Shown here: positions 18,789 to 27,541 of the stretch, in pieces
How the letters are laid out: the number at the start of each line of letters is the position of its first letter
How positions within the stretch are numbered: the stretch's first letter is position 1
Source: Streptomyces longhuiensis
GTDB taxonomy: Bacteria > Actinomycetota > Actinomycetes > Streptomycetales > Streptomycetaceae
Length of the DNA stretch: 64,000 nucleotides
Reading direction: 5' to 3'
Assembly: GCF_020616555.1 (NCBI RefSeq)
Contig: NZ_CP085173.1
Span: forward strand, 2,925,501-2,989,500
The notes under the pieces: model-generated
What the model saw: the letters and a program-made list of their open reading frames with translations, nothing else
What the model was told of the DNA's origin: nothing
The model's database searches: none
Translations under genes and position numbers: made by a program

Positions 18789-20230
18789 CGGGCTGTGTTT
18801 CCTTCCACCAGTTTCAGCAGCTGGGCCAGGTCGCCCGGCTGGGTGTGCGGGTTGAGCAGGGTGGCTTTGAGCCAGAGCCGGCCGTCCATGCGGGCGCGGC
18901 CGAGTACGGCGCGGCCCTGGGTGAGGAGGGTGCGGCGGATGTGGGCGATGTGTTCGTCGGGTGCGCCGTGGGGGCGGAAGAGGACGGTGCTCAGGGTGGG
19001 GGTGTCGTAGAGGTCGAAGCCGGGGTGGGCGTGCAGGGTGGCGGCGAACTCCTGTGCCCGGTCGCAGACTTGGTCGACGAGGGAGCCGAGTCCGGTGCGG
19101 CCGAGGGCTTTGAGGGTGACGGCGATCTTGAGGATGTCGGGGCGTCGGGTGGTGCGCAGGGAGCGGCCGAGGAGGTCGGGAAGGCCGGCTTCGGTGTCGT
19201 CGTCGGCGTTGAGGTAGTCGGCGTGGTGGGTGAGGGGGGTGAGGTCCGCGGGGTCGCGTACGGCGAGGAGGCCGGCGGCGACGGGTTGCCAGCCGAGTTT
19301 GTGGAGGTCGAGGGTGACGGTGGCGGCGCGGTCGAGGCCGGTGAGCTGGGTGCGGCGGGCGGGGCTGAAGAGGAGCCCGGCGCCGTAGGCGGCGTCGATG
19401 TGGAGGCGGGCGCCGTGGTGTTCGCAGACGTCGGCGATCTCCGGGAGGGGGTCGATGAGGCCCGCGTCGGTGGTGCCTGCGGTGGCGGCGACGAGTTTGG
19501 GGCCGGGCAGGTCGGTGAGGGCTTCGTCGAGCGCCGCGGGGTCGAGGGTGCCGGTGGGGGCGGGCACGGCGACGGGGTCGGGGAGGCCGAGGAGCCAGGC
19601 GGCGCGCGGCAGGGAGTGGTGGGCGTTGGCGCCGGTGATGAGCTGGAGGGGGCCCTCCGAGGCGTGGCTCTCGCGGGCGAGGAGGAGGGCGAGCTGGTTG
19701 GCTTCGGTGCCGCCGGTGGTGACCAGGGCCTGCGGGTGATCGGGCCTGCCTGACTGACCGGGCCTGCCTGACTGACCGGCGTTGCCAGGCTGACCGGGGT
19801 GGCCTGCGGCGCCGTAGACCTCGTGGGCGAGTGCGTCGGTGACGAGGGTTTCGAGGGCGGACGCGGCGGGGGCCTGGTCCCAGGAGTCCATGGAGGGGTT
19901 GAGGGCGGACGCGGCGAGGTCGGCGGCGGTCGCGAGGGCGAGGGGTGGGCAGTGCAGGTGGGCCGCGCACAGGGGGTCGGCGGGGTCGGCTGCGCCTTCG
20001 GCGAGGGCCTGTACGAGGGCGCGCAGCGCGGTGTCGGCGCCGGTGCCGTGGTGGGGCAGGGGGTCGCCGGCGAGTTCGCGCAGGCGGGTGGTGACGGTGC
20101 CGGGGCCGCCGGCGGGGAGGGGGCCGCCCCGGGCGATGGCTCCGTCGTGGAGTGCGTCGAGGACGATGTCGAGCAACGGCCGCAGGGCTTGGGGGCCTTG
20201 GGGGCCTCCGGCGAGGGGCGGGTTGCTCAT
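18785..20230 (-). CDS. PLP-dependent amino-acid decarboxylase (DesA-like lysine decarboxylase)
   Basis: A 481-residue group II PLP decarboxylase, probably making cadaverine from lysine. The substrate/PLP region is VATAGTTDAGLIDPLPEIAD, HIDAAYGAG follows, and the PLP lysine lies in TLDLHKLGWQP. The pairing with a DesB-like monooxygenase supports the siderophore-diamine role; diaminobutyrate or ornithine as substrate cannot be excluded. Oddly, a Gly-Gln/Pro-rich insertion (HPGQPGNAGQSGRPGQSGRP) encoded by a short DNA repeat at about 19738-19800 interrupts the large domain. ATG 20230 follows AAGGACA. No iron box of the TTAGGTTAGGCTAACCTAA type is seen upstream. Confidence 0.85.
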   Translation of the reverse strand: MSNPPLAGGPQGPQALRPLLDIVLDALHDGAIARGGPLPAGGPGTVTTRLRELAGDPLPHHGTGADTALRALVQALAEGAADPADPLCAAHLHCPPLALATAADLAASALNPSMDSWDQAPAASALETLVTDALAHEVYGAAGHPGQPGNAGQSGRPGQSGRPDHPQALVTTGGTEANQLALLLARESHASEGPLQLITGANAHHSLPRAAWLLGLPDPVAVPAPTGTLDPAALDEALTDLPGPKLVAATAGTTDAGLIDPLPEIADVCEHHGARLHIDAAYGAGLLFSPARRTQLTGLDRAATVTLDLHKLGWQPVAAGLLAVRDPADLTPLTHHADYLNADDDTEAGLPDLLGRSLRTTRRPDILKIAVTLKALGRTGLGSLVDQVCDRAQEFAATLHAHPGFDLYDTPTLSTVLFRPHGAPDEHIAHIRRTLLTQGRAVLGRARMDGRLWLKATLLNPHTQPGDLAQLLKLVEGNTAR

Positions 20231-20388
20231 GGCGGTGTCCTTCGGGTGCGCGGGTGGGGCCTCCAGCCTGTCTGCGGTGGCGGTGACGTGCCCGGTGATC
20301 ACAACGATCGGAACCCGAAAGTGGTACTGCCGTACGGGGATTGGGCGGGGGCGGGGTGGTTGGTGGTACGGGGTCCGGTGCGGCCGGA

Positions 20389-20525
20389 CCCCGTACCTGA
20401 CCGGCCCTTGGGCCCGGCCCCGTACCTGACCGGTCCCTGGAGGCCGGCCCCGTACCTGTCCGGCCCTTGGAGCCCGGCCCCGTACCTGTCCGGCCCTTGG
20501 ACCCCGGCCCCGTACCTGTCCGGCC
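20389..20525. repeat. Five-copy 30-bp tandem repeat after pepN
   Basis: Units beginning CCGTACCTG start at 20391, 20420, 20450, 20480 and 20510, a spacing of 29-30 bases. Each continues with CCGGCCCTTGG-type sequence and a variable GCCCGGCCC. The array ends exactly at the stop codon of pepN (20526) and lies in the 224-base gap between pepN and the upstream region of the decarboxylase operon. Minus-strand open frames through it are repetitive and non-coding in appearance. Confidence 0.85.
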
Positions 20526-23036
20526 CTACTTGGCGGCGGTGGCTGTCCTGATCTTCAAGGCGCGGGCGAGGTCGTCGAGTTGGTCGGCGAGTCGGCGGCG
20601 CAGGGCGGGGATGGGGTTGTCGTCCTCGATGCAGCTCTCGCCGAGGGCGAGGGTGTGGGCGTCGATGGCGTGGGCGGGGAAGGCGTGGCGTCCCGCGGCG
20701 TCGGCGATGGCGGGGCCTCGGCGGTGGGCGACGGCCACGGCGTCGGGGAAGTAGCGGGCGACGTAGGGGCGCAGGAGGTCGCTCTGTTCCGGCTGCCAGA
20801 AGCCCTGGGCGGTGGCGGTGAAGAGGTAGTTGGAGAGCTCGTCGGTGGTGAACATGGCGTCCCAGGCGGCGCGCTTGGCCTCGGGGTCGGGCAGGGCGGC
20901 GCGGCAGTGGGCGGCACCCTGCCGGCCGGTGGCGCTGGGGTCCTGGGTGAGTTCGGCCTCGATGACGGCGTCGTCGACGGCGCCGAGTACGCAGAGGCGG
21001 CCGAGGATGCGCCAGCGCAGTTCGGGGTCGAGTTCGGGGCCGCCGGGGACGCTGCCGCTGTCGTACCAGTCGCGGATGGTGTCGGCGTGTGCGGCGCTGT
21101 CGATGAGGGTGCGCACGGCGGTGAGGCGCAGGCCCGGGTTGCTGCCGTCCTCGGTGCGGCGGATGAGGTCGGTGCACAGGTCGGTGAGGAGGGCGAGTGC
21201 GTCGGGGCGTTCGGTGGGGGTGGTGTAGTGGTCGGCGATCTGCGTGCGGGCGAAGGCGAGGACGCCCTGGACGTTGGCGAGTTCGCTTTCGCCGGGGAGG
21301 TGGGCGCGGGCGGCCTCGAGGTAGGTGAGGGGTTCGAGTTCGCCGTCGCGGACCATGTCGCGCAGGCAGTTCCACAGGACGGCGCGGGTGAGGGGGTCGG
21401 GGACGCGGGAGAGGCCGCGCAGGGCGGCTTCCTCGGAGTGGGGGTCGAGGCGGATCTTGGCGTAGGTGAGGTCCTGGTCGTTGGGGACGACGAGGGCGGG
21501 GCGGGGGCCGGGGAGGCGGTGTTCGCCGTCGGCGGGGATGTCCGGGATGTCGATGGCGCTCAGTTCGCGGCGGACGAGGGTGGCGCCGTCGATGAGGTCG
21601 CGGTCGTAGATGCCGACGGTGACGCGGTGGGGGCGACTGCCGTCGCGGGTGAGGGTGAGTGCCGTCTGTCCGGGGTGTTCGGTGACGGTGGCGGTGAGGG
21701 TGTCGACGCCGGTGGTGCGCAGCCAGGTGTCGGCCCAGGCGTGGACGTCGCGGTCGGTGTGGTGGGCGAGGGAGGCGATGAAGTCGGCGAGGGTGGCGTT
21801 GGCGAACTTGTGGCGCTTGAAGTGGGTGTTGATGCCGGCGAGGAAGTCCTTCTCGCCGAGCCAGGCGACGAGTTGGCGCAGTGCTGAGGCGCCCTTGGCG
21901 TAGGAGATGCCGTCGAAGTTGAGCAGGGCGGACGCGGTGTCGGGGACGGCGTCGGCGTCGGGGGCGACGGGGTGGGTGGAGGGGCGCTGGTCGGCGTCGT
22001 ATCCCCAGGCCTTGCGGGCCACTCCGAAGTCGACCCAGGTGCCGGTGAAGCGGGTTGCTTCGGTGAGGGTCTGGTAGCCCATGTACTCGGCGAAGGACTC
22101 GTTGAGCCAGATGTCGTCCCACCATTGGAGGGTGACGAGGTCGCCGAACCACATGTGGGCCATTTCGTGGGCGATGACCATGGCGCGGGTCTGGCGTTCG
22201 GTGTCGGTGACGGCGGAGCGGTGGATGAACTCGTCGCGGAAGGTGACGAGTCCGGGGTTCTCCATGGCGCCGGCGTTGAACTCTGGGACGAACGCCTGGT
22301 CGTAGGAGTCGAAGGGGTAGGGCTCCTCGAACTTCTCGTGGTAGCGGTCGTAGCAGGCGCGGGTGATGTCGAGGATTTCCTCGGCGTCGGCGTCGAGGTA
22401 GGGGGCGAGGGAGCGGCGGCAGTGGATGCCGAAGGGCAGTCCGCGGTGTTCGGTGCGTACGGAGTGGAAGGGGCCCGCGGCGACGGCGACGAGGTAGGTG
22501 GACAGGAGGGGGGTGGTGGCCGCCCGCCATGTTCCGTCGCCGAGGTGTTCGGTGACGCCGTTGGCGAGGACGGTCCAGCCGTCGGGGGCGGTGACGGTGA
22601 GGTCGAAGACGGCCTTGAGGTCGGGCTGGTCGAAGGCGGCGAAGACGCGCTGGACGTCTTCCATGAACAGCTGCGTGTAGGTGTACGTCTCGCCGTCGGT
22701 GGGGTCGGTGAAGCGGTGCATGCCTTCGCCGGTGTGCGAGTAGGCCATGGCGGCTTCGACGCGCAGTTCGTGGGGGCCGGGGGTGAGGCCGGTGAGGGGG
22801 AGCCGGTTGTCGTCGAGTGCGGCGGGGTCCAGGGCGTGTCCGTCGAGGGTGACGGATCGCAGGGCGGCGGGCCTGACCTCGACGAAGGTGTCTCCGGCCG
22901 TGCGGGTGGTGAAGCCGATGACGGTGGTGGAGTCGAAGGTGTCGGCTCCGCGGGTGAGATCGAGGTCGATCCTGTACCGCTGGACGTCGATGAGCCGGGC
23001 TCGGGTCTGCGCTTCGTCGCGCGTCAGTACGGACAT
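20526..23036 (-). CDS. pepN: Aminopeptidase N (M1 family)
   Basis: An 836-residue cytoplasmic zinc metallopeptidase removing N-terminal residues from peptides. It shows the exopeptidase motif FNAGAMENPGLVTFRD and the zinc site VIAHEMAHMWFGD (His290, Glu291, His294) with the third ligand Glu 18 residues on in LNESFAEYM. The C-terminal ERAP1_C-like half is complete, with ESCIEDDNPIPALRRRLADQ near the end. Length is normal for the actinobacterial form. ATG 23036 gives the usual N-terminus MSVLTRDEAQTRARLI. The gene lies 78 bases downstream of chorismate mutase in the same direction. Confidence 0.95.
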   Translation of the reverse strand: MSVLTRDEAQTRARLIDVQRYRIDLDLTRGADTFDSTTVIGFTTRTAGDTFVEVRPAALRSVTLDGHALDPAALDDNRLPLTGLTPGPHELRVEAAMAYSHTGEGMHRFTDPTDGETYTYTQLFMEDVQRVFAAFDQPDLKAVFDLTVTAPDGWTVLANGVTEHLGDGTWRAATTPLLSTYLVAVAAGPFHSVRTEHRGLPFGIHCRRSLAPYLDADAEEILDITRACYDRYHEKFEEPYPFDSYDQAFVPEFNAGAMENPGLVTFRDEFIHRSAVTDTERQTRAMVIAHEMAHMWFGDLVTLQWWDDIWLNESFAEYMGYQTLTEATRFTGTWVDFGVARKAWGYDADQRPSTHPVAPDADAVPDTASALLNFDGISYAKGASALRQLVAWLGEKDFLAGINTHFKRHKFANATLADFIASLAHHTDRDVHAWADTWLRTTGVDTLTATVTEHPGQTALTLTRDGSRPHRVTVGIYDRDLIDGATLVRRELSAIDIPDIPADGEHRLPGPRPALVVPNDQDLTYAKIRLDPHSEEAALRGLSRVPDPLTRAVLWNCLRDMVRDGELEPLTYLEAARAHLPGESELANVQGVLAFARTQIADHYTTPTERPDALALLTDLCTDLIRRTEDGSNPGLRLTAVRTLIDSAAHADTIRDWYDSGSVPGGPELDPELRWRILGRLCVLGAVDDAVIEAELTQDPSATGRQGAAHCRAALPDPEAKRAAWDAMFTTDELSNYLFTATAQGFWQPEQSDLLRPYVARYFPDAVAVAHRRGPAIADAAGRHAFPAHAIDAHTLALGESCIEDDNPIPALRRRLADQLDDLARALKIRTATAAK

Positions 23037-23114
23037 GGGGACATGCTGCCTGATGGGCGCGGGGCGGGACAGGGGCCGCCCGCCGCGCCGGGTGGTGGGG
23101 CCGTGGGCCTCGTG

Positions 23115-23459
23115 TCAGGTGGTGGCTGTCCTCGTGACGCCGGCCTCGTCGGCGATCTGCTCGTGGTGGCGGATCACTTCGGAAATGATGAAGTTGAGGA
23201 GCTTCTCGGCGAAGGCGGGGTCGAGTTTCGCGCTCTCGGCGAGCTGGCGCAGGCGGGTGATCTGGCTGGCCTCGCGGGCGGGGTCGGCCGGGGGCAGGGC
23301 GTGTTCGGCCTTGAGGTGGCCGACCTGCTGGGTGCATTTGAAGCGTTCGGCGAGCATGTGGACGACGGCTGCGTCGATGTTGTCGATGCTGTCGCGCAGG
23401 CGGGCGAGTTCGGCGCGGACGGCGGGGTCCACGGCGTCGCGGGCGTTGCTGTTGGTCAT
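23115..23459 (-). CDS. Chorismate mutase, AroQ type
   Basis: A 114-residue single-domain chorismate mutase, converting chorismate to prephenate for Phe/Tyr synthesis. It is all-helical, with the AroQ pattern RAELARLRDSIDNIDAAVVH, RFKCTQQVGHLKAE and FAEKLLNFIISEVIRHHEQI. The first Arg, the Lys of GHLKA and later polar residues match the active site. No signal peptide is present, so it is the intracellular form. It starts at ATG 23459, 11 bases after the AraC regulator gene ends. No typical SD is seen. Confidence 0.88.
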   Translation of the reverse strand: MTNSNARDAVDPAVRAELARLRDSIDNIDAAVVHMLAERFKCTQQVGHLKAEHALPPADPAREASQITRLRQLAESAKLDPAFAEKLLNFIISEVIRHHEQIADEAGVTRTATT

Positions 23460-23470
23460 GGGAGGAAACC

Positions 23471-24382
23471 CTACGTGGCGCGTGGGCGCTCGATCGTGGC
23501 GCCCGGGGAGCGCAGCATCGGGGGGTCGTCGGGGTCGGGGACGGTGTTCGACCAGCCGCCGGGGACGGTGCGGCCCTGTTGTTCGCGGAAGCGGACGGGT
23601 GCGGTGCCGACGCGGCGGGTGAACAGGCGGGAGAAGTAGGCGGGGTCGTCGTAGCCGACGCGGCGGGCGACGGCGGCGACGGGGAGTTCGGTGGCGGCGA
23701 GGAGTTCCTTGGCGCGGCCGAGGCGGATACCGAGGAGGTAGTCCTTGGGGCTGCATCCCGCGCCGCGGCGGACGGCGGTGCGCAGTTCGGCGGGGGTCAT
23801 GCCGTGGCGGGCGGCGTGTTCGGCGACGGTCAGGGGCTGGAAGGCGTCGCGGGCGAGGGACTGGAGGACGGGGTCGCCGTCGGGGGCCATGTCGGCGCGG
23901 GCGCGGCGCAGGGCGACGAGGAGTTCGTGGACGGCGGCGGCGGTCTCGACCTCGAGGAGGGGGTTGCCGCGGCGGGCGGCGCGGGCGATGCGGCCGACGG
24001 CGGTGCGGGCGTGGGCGGCGTCGGAGAGGGGGACGACGGGGCGCTCGGGTTCTATGTAGCCGAGTTCGGTGTAGGTGGTGGCGGCGGGGCCGGTGAAGTC
24101 GACGAAGCATTCGTCCCAGCCGGTGTCGGGGTCGGGCCCGTAGTGGTGGGGGACGCCGGGGGTGACCCAGATGAGGGCGGGTGCGGTGAGGGTGGTGCGG
24201 CGGCCGTCGGGGGCCTGGTACCAGCCGCGTCCGGCGGTGATGACGACGGCGACGTGGTGGTCGAGGGTGCGAGGGCCGACGGTGGGCAGGGCGCCGTACT
24301 GGAGGCCGACGCCGAGGCAGACGAGGCCGAGGCGGTGGTGGGCCGGACTGGGAGTGAAATACCGCATCCAGGTGTGGTACAT
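23471..24382 (-). CDS. AraC-family transcriptional regulator
   Basis: A 303-residue AraC/XylS regulator. The N-terminal part is a cupin-like effector domain (TLDHHVAVVITAGRGWYQAP, WVTPGVPHHYGPDPDTGW). The C-terminal part holds two helix-turn-helix motifs, the second being YLLGIRLGRAKELLAATELP then VAAVARRVGYDDPAYFSRLF. This layout is typical of sugar-responsive activators. It is divergent from the GH35 beta-galactosidase, so it probably controls that gene in response to a galactoside. ATG 24382 follows AGGAAGGA. The GTCCATGGAC palindrome in the 168-base gap is a candidate site. Confidence 0.88.
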   Translation of the reverse strand: MYHTWMRYFTPSPAHHRLGLVCLGVGLQYGALPTVGPRTLDHHVAVVITAGRGWYQAPDGRRTTLTAPALIWVTPGVPHHYGPDPDTGWDECFVDFTGPAATTYTELGYIEPERPVVPLSDAAHARTAVGRIARAARRGNPLLEVETAAAVHELLVALRRARADMAPDGDPVLQSLARDAFQPLTVAEHAARHGMTPAELRTAVRRGAGCSPKDYLLGIRLGRAKELLAATELPVAAVARRVGYDDPAYFSRLFTRRVGTAPVRFREQQGRTVPGGWSNTVPDPDDPPMLRSPGATIERPRAT

Positions 24383-24451
24383 CCGCTTGTGTTCCTTCCT
24401 GGGCGGGTGTGGTGCCGGTGGTGCGCGCGTTGCGTCCAAACAGGGCTGATC

Positions 24452-24466
24452 TTTGTCCATGGACCC
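24452..24466. promoter_or_regulatory. Candidate operator in the AraC/GH35 divergent promoter
   Basis: TTTGTCCATGGACCC contains the 10-bp palindrome GTCCATGGAC between the AraC gene and the GH35 gene. A near copy in inverted orientation (14 of 15 bases) occurs at 26475-26489, after the GH35 gene and before the zinc protease gene. The role is inferred from position and symmetry only. Confidence 0.4.
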
Positions 24467-24550
24467 TGCTGCCCGCCAGAGGTGATCGTGGCGGGCAGTA
24501 AGAGCCTGTCTTCGCATTGCGCCCGTCCGCAGCGCGGGGAAGGGCTCTCG

Positions 24551-26314
24551 GTGAACGAGAGGGACATGATGGCCGGGTTCAGAGTGGGCGAGGACGACTT
24601 CGAGGTCGACGGGCGGCCGGTGCGGCTCCTGTCGGGGGCGCTGCACTACTTCCGGGTGCACGAGGAGCAGTGGGGGCACCGTCTCGCGATGCTGCGGGCG
24701 ATGGGCCTGAACTGTGTGGAGACGTACGTGCCGTGGAATCTGCACGAGCCGCGCCCCGGCGAGCTGCGTGACGTGGGGGCTCTGGGCCGGTTCCTGGACG
24801 CGGTGCGCGAGGCGGGACTGTGGGCGATCGTGCGTCCGGGGCCCTACATCTGTGCCGAGTGGGAGAACGGCGGGCTGCCGCACTGGCTGACGGGTCCGCT
24901 GGGCTCGCGGGTGCGGACCAGGGACGGGGAGTTCCTGGCGGCGGTGGACCGCTGGTTCGCGGCACTGCTCCCCCAGGTCGTGGAGCGGCAGTACGACCGG
25001 GGCGGCCCGGTGATCATGGTGCAGGTGGAGAACGAGTACGGCTCGTACGGCTCGGACCAGGTGTATCTGGCCCGTCTCGCGGACGGTCTGCGCGGGCTCG
25101 GGGTGACGGCGGCGCTGTTCACGTCGGACGGTCCGGACGACCACATGCTGACGGGCGGTTCGGTGCCCGGTGTCCTCGCGACGGCGAACTTCGGGTCGAA
25201 CGCGCGGGGCGGTTTCGAGACGCTGCGCCGGCACCGGCCCAAGGGGCCGCTGATGTGCATGGAGTTCTGGTGCGGCTGGTTCGACCACTGGGGCGCGGAC
25301 CATGTCGTGCGGGACGCCGAGGGCGCGGCGGCGGCTTTGCGGGAGATCCTGGAGTGCGGGGCGTCGGTCAATCTGTACATGGCGCACGGCGGGACGAGTT
25401 TCGGGGGCTGGGCGGGGGCGAACCGTGCGGGGCAGTTGCACGAGGGGCTCCTCCAGCCCGATGTGACGTCGTACGACTACGACGCGCCGGTCGACGAGCA
25501 CGGGCGGCCGACGGAGAAGTTCTGGCGTTTCCGCGAGGTGTTCGCCGAGTACGCGGACGGGCCGCTGCCGGACGTTCCCGAGCAGCCGGCGGCGCTGGCC
25601 GGCGCGGTGACGGCGGAGCTGACGTCGTACGTGCCGCTGGACGCGGTCCTGGACGGGCTCGGTTCGGCGGAGGCCGAGTACGCGGTGCCGCCGAGCTTCG
25701 AGGAGCTCGATGTGGACCGGGGTCTGGTCCGCTACAGCGTGGACGTGCCGGGGCCGCGCAGGGCGTATCCGCTGCGGGCGGCGGGGCTGCGGGACCGTGC
25801 CGTGGTGTACGTGGACGGGGTGCGGGCGGGGGTGCTCACGGAGGACGAGCCGGTCCTCGCGGAGCCTGTCGCGGGGCCCGCCCGTGTCGAGCTGTGGGTG
25901 GAGTCGCTGGGCCGGGTCAACTACGGGCCGCGTACGGGTGAGTCGAAGGGCGTCACGGGCGGAGTGCTGCACGAGCGGCAGTATCTGCACGGGGTGCGGG
26001 CGCGGGCGCTGCGCCTGGACGCGTTCGACGACGCGGACGCGGTGCGGGGCCTTGCGCCGGTGGACGGTTCCGCGGGGGCCGCGGGTCTGTACCGCGGCAC
26101 GTTCGAGGTGAGCGGCGCGGGGGACGCGGAGCTCGAACTGCCGGGCTGGACCCGGGGGTTCGTGTGGGTGAACGGCTTCAACCTGGGCCGTTACTGGTCG
26201 GTGGGGCCGCAGCACTCGCTGTACGTTCCGGGTCCCGTGCTGCGCGAGGGCCGTAACGAGGTGTGGGTGCTGGAGACGGAGGCGGCGGGCGAGCCGCGTG
26301 TGACGTTGTCGTAG
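24551..26314 (+). CDS. GH35 beta-galactosidase
   Basis: A 587-residue glycoside hydrolase family 35 enzyme cleaving terminal beta-galactosides. The TIM barrel has LLSGALHYFRVHEEQWGHRL, NCVETYVPWNLHEP, GPYICAEWENGGLP, acid/base Glu162 in VQVENEYGSYG and nucleophile Glu238 in CMEFWCGWFDHWG. The C-terminus has jelly-roll domains including GFVWVNGFNLGRYW. No signal peptide is visible, so it is probably cytoplasmic. GTG 24551 follows GGGGAAGG; ATG 24569 after GAGAGGG would give 581 residues and is equally possible. It is divergent from the AraC gene and followed by a clear intrinsic terminator. Confidence 0.93.
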   Translation: MNERDMMAGFRVGEDDFEVDGRPVRLLSGALHYFRVHEEQWGHRLAMLRAMGLNCVETYVPWNLHEPRPGELRDVGALGRFLDAVREAGLWAIVRPGPYICAEWENGGLPHWLTGPLGSRVRTRDGEFLAAVDRWFAALLPQVVERQYDRGGPVIMVQVENEYGSYGSDQVYLARLADGLRGLGVTAALFTSDGPDDHMLTGGSVPGVLATANFGSNARGGFETLRRHRPKGPLMCMEFWCGWFDHWGADHVVRDAEGAAAALREILECGASVNLYMAHGGTSFGGWAGANRAGQLHEGLLQPDVTSYDYDAPVDEHGRPTEKFWRFREVFAEYADGPLPDVPEQPAALAGAVTAELTSYVPLDAVLDGLGSAEAEYAVPPSFEELDVDRGLVRYSVDVPGPRRAYPLRAAGLRDRAVVYVDGVRAGVLTEDEPVLAEPVAGPARVELWVESLGRVNYGPRTGESKGVTGGVLHERQYLHGVRARALRLDAFDDADAVRGLAPVDGSAGAAGLYRGTFEVSGAGDAELELPGWTRGFVWVNGFNLGRYWSVGPQHSLYVPGPVLREGRNEVWVLETEAAGEPRVTLS

Positions 26315-26334
26315 GCGCCGCCGGGCAGACGTAC

Positions 26335-26370
26335 GGGGCCGGTTCCGGATCACGGAACCGGCCCCTCTTT
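26335..26370 (+). terminator. Intrinsic terminator of the GH35 gene
   Basis: Perfect 13-bp stem GGGGCCGGTTCCG / CGGAACCGGCCCC with a GATCA loop, followed by TCTTT. It lies 20 bases after the stop codon. Confidence 0.92.
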
Positions 26371-26599
26371 ACGCGCGACGGGGTGCGGGCCGCTCTCCGT
26401 GGGAGCCGGCGGGCACGGTCCTCGCTGCGCTCATGGTGGGGCGCGGTGATCACGATGCTGCGGGCGGGGCCTGTGGGCCCATGGACAAAAGGGGGAGAGG
26501 TCTTGGACTAATCGCGCCCGGTGGGCCTGTCGGATCCCGCCGTACAGTGGAGTTCCGGTGTCCGGGCGGTGGTGCCCGGCGGCCCCAGGGGGTGCGGGC

Positions 26600-27493
26600 G
26601 TGGCGAACGGCGGACCGGTGGAGCACGGCTTTCCGCATCTGGAGACGGTGCGGGCGGCGGTGACCGCGCTGTACAAGAGGCTCTCGTACGACACCGTGCA
26701 CACCTTCGAGACGAGTGTCGCCCCGGTCGACGTGGCGTTCTGCGATCAGGACGACCTGTATCTGGGGGCGCAGCGGGTGGCGCGTGAGCTGGTGCGGCAC
26801 TACCGGCTGCCGGATGCGCGGATGATCGTCAGTTTCCGCGAGATGACGCATGCGGCGAGTGTCGAGCTGGCGGCGGGTCCGGAGTACTTCATCGAGCTGA
26901 ACGACCGGTTCCGTACGCACCGGCGGGACATCGGGGCCGCGCTCGCCCACGAGGTCATGCACGTCTATCTGCACCGGCTGGGTCTCGCGTTCCCGGGGAC
27001 TCGGGACAACGAGATCCTCACGGACACGGCCACCACCTATCTGGGGGCGGGCTGGCTGCTGCTCGACGCGTACCGGGAGGACGCGGCGTCGTCGCAGAAG
27101 CTCGGCTATCTCACGCCGGAGGAGTTCGGCTACGTGCTGGCCAAGCGGTCGCTCGCGTTCGGCGAGGCGCCGGAGACGTGGTTCACCAGTGCGCAGGCGT
27201 ACACCGCGTACACGAAGGGGCTGGCGCGGGCGCGGGCCGACGAGCAGCGGCCGCCGCTGACGGCGGCCGGGTGGGCGGGGCGGCGGCGGTACGCGAAGGA
27301 CCGGCGCGAGGCGCGGGAGAGCGGGGCGGGCGGGGTGGCGCCGGGTGGTGCGTACGCGTTCTCGACGGAGGGGTCCGCGCTGCGGGTGACGTTTCCGTGT
27401 CCGACGTGCCATCAGCGGATCAGGGTGCCGGTGCGGGGCCGGGTGCGGGCGCGGTGCGCGCTGTGCCACACCGTGATGGATTGCAACACATAG
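26600..27493 (+). CDS. Putative zinc metalloprotease with C-terminal zinc ribbon
   Basis: A 297-residue soluble protein with a metallopeptidase signature AALAHEVMHVYLHRLG (HExxH) and downstream NEILTDTATTYLGAG, whose acidic residue may be the third zinc ligand. The region ahead, DARMIVSFREMTHAASVELA, is conserved-looking. The C-terminus has two Cys pairs, CPTCHQRIRVP and CALCHT, forming a probable zinc ribbon. No signal peptide or membrane segment is visible. The substrate is unknown. GTG 26600 follows AGGGGG with seven-base spacing. The gene ends 48 bases before the ankyrin/HEAT protein and could share its transcript. Confidence 0.65.
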   Translation: MANGGPVEHGFPHLETVRAAVTALYKRLSYDTVHTFETSVAPVDVAFCDQDDLYLGAQRVARELVRHYRLPDARMIVSFREMTHAASVELAAGPEYFIELNDRFRTHRRDIGAALAHEVMHVYLHRLGLAFPGTRDNEILTDTATTYLGAGWLLLDAYREDAASSQKLGYLTPEEFGYVLAKRSLAFGEAPETWFTSAQAYTAYTKGLARARADEQRPPLTAAGWAGRRRYAKDRREARESGAGGVAPGGAYAFSTEGSALRVTFPCPTCHQRIRVPVRGRVRARCALCHTVMDCNT

Positions 27494-27541
27494 CCCCAAA
27501 ACGCTTTGCGTTCAGCCCGAGTGAGGGGCGATGGTCGACCT

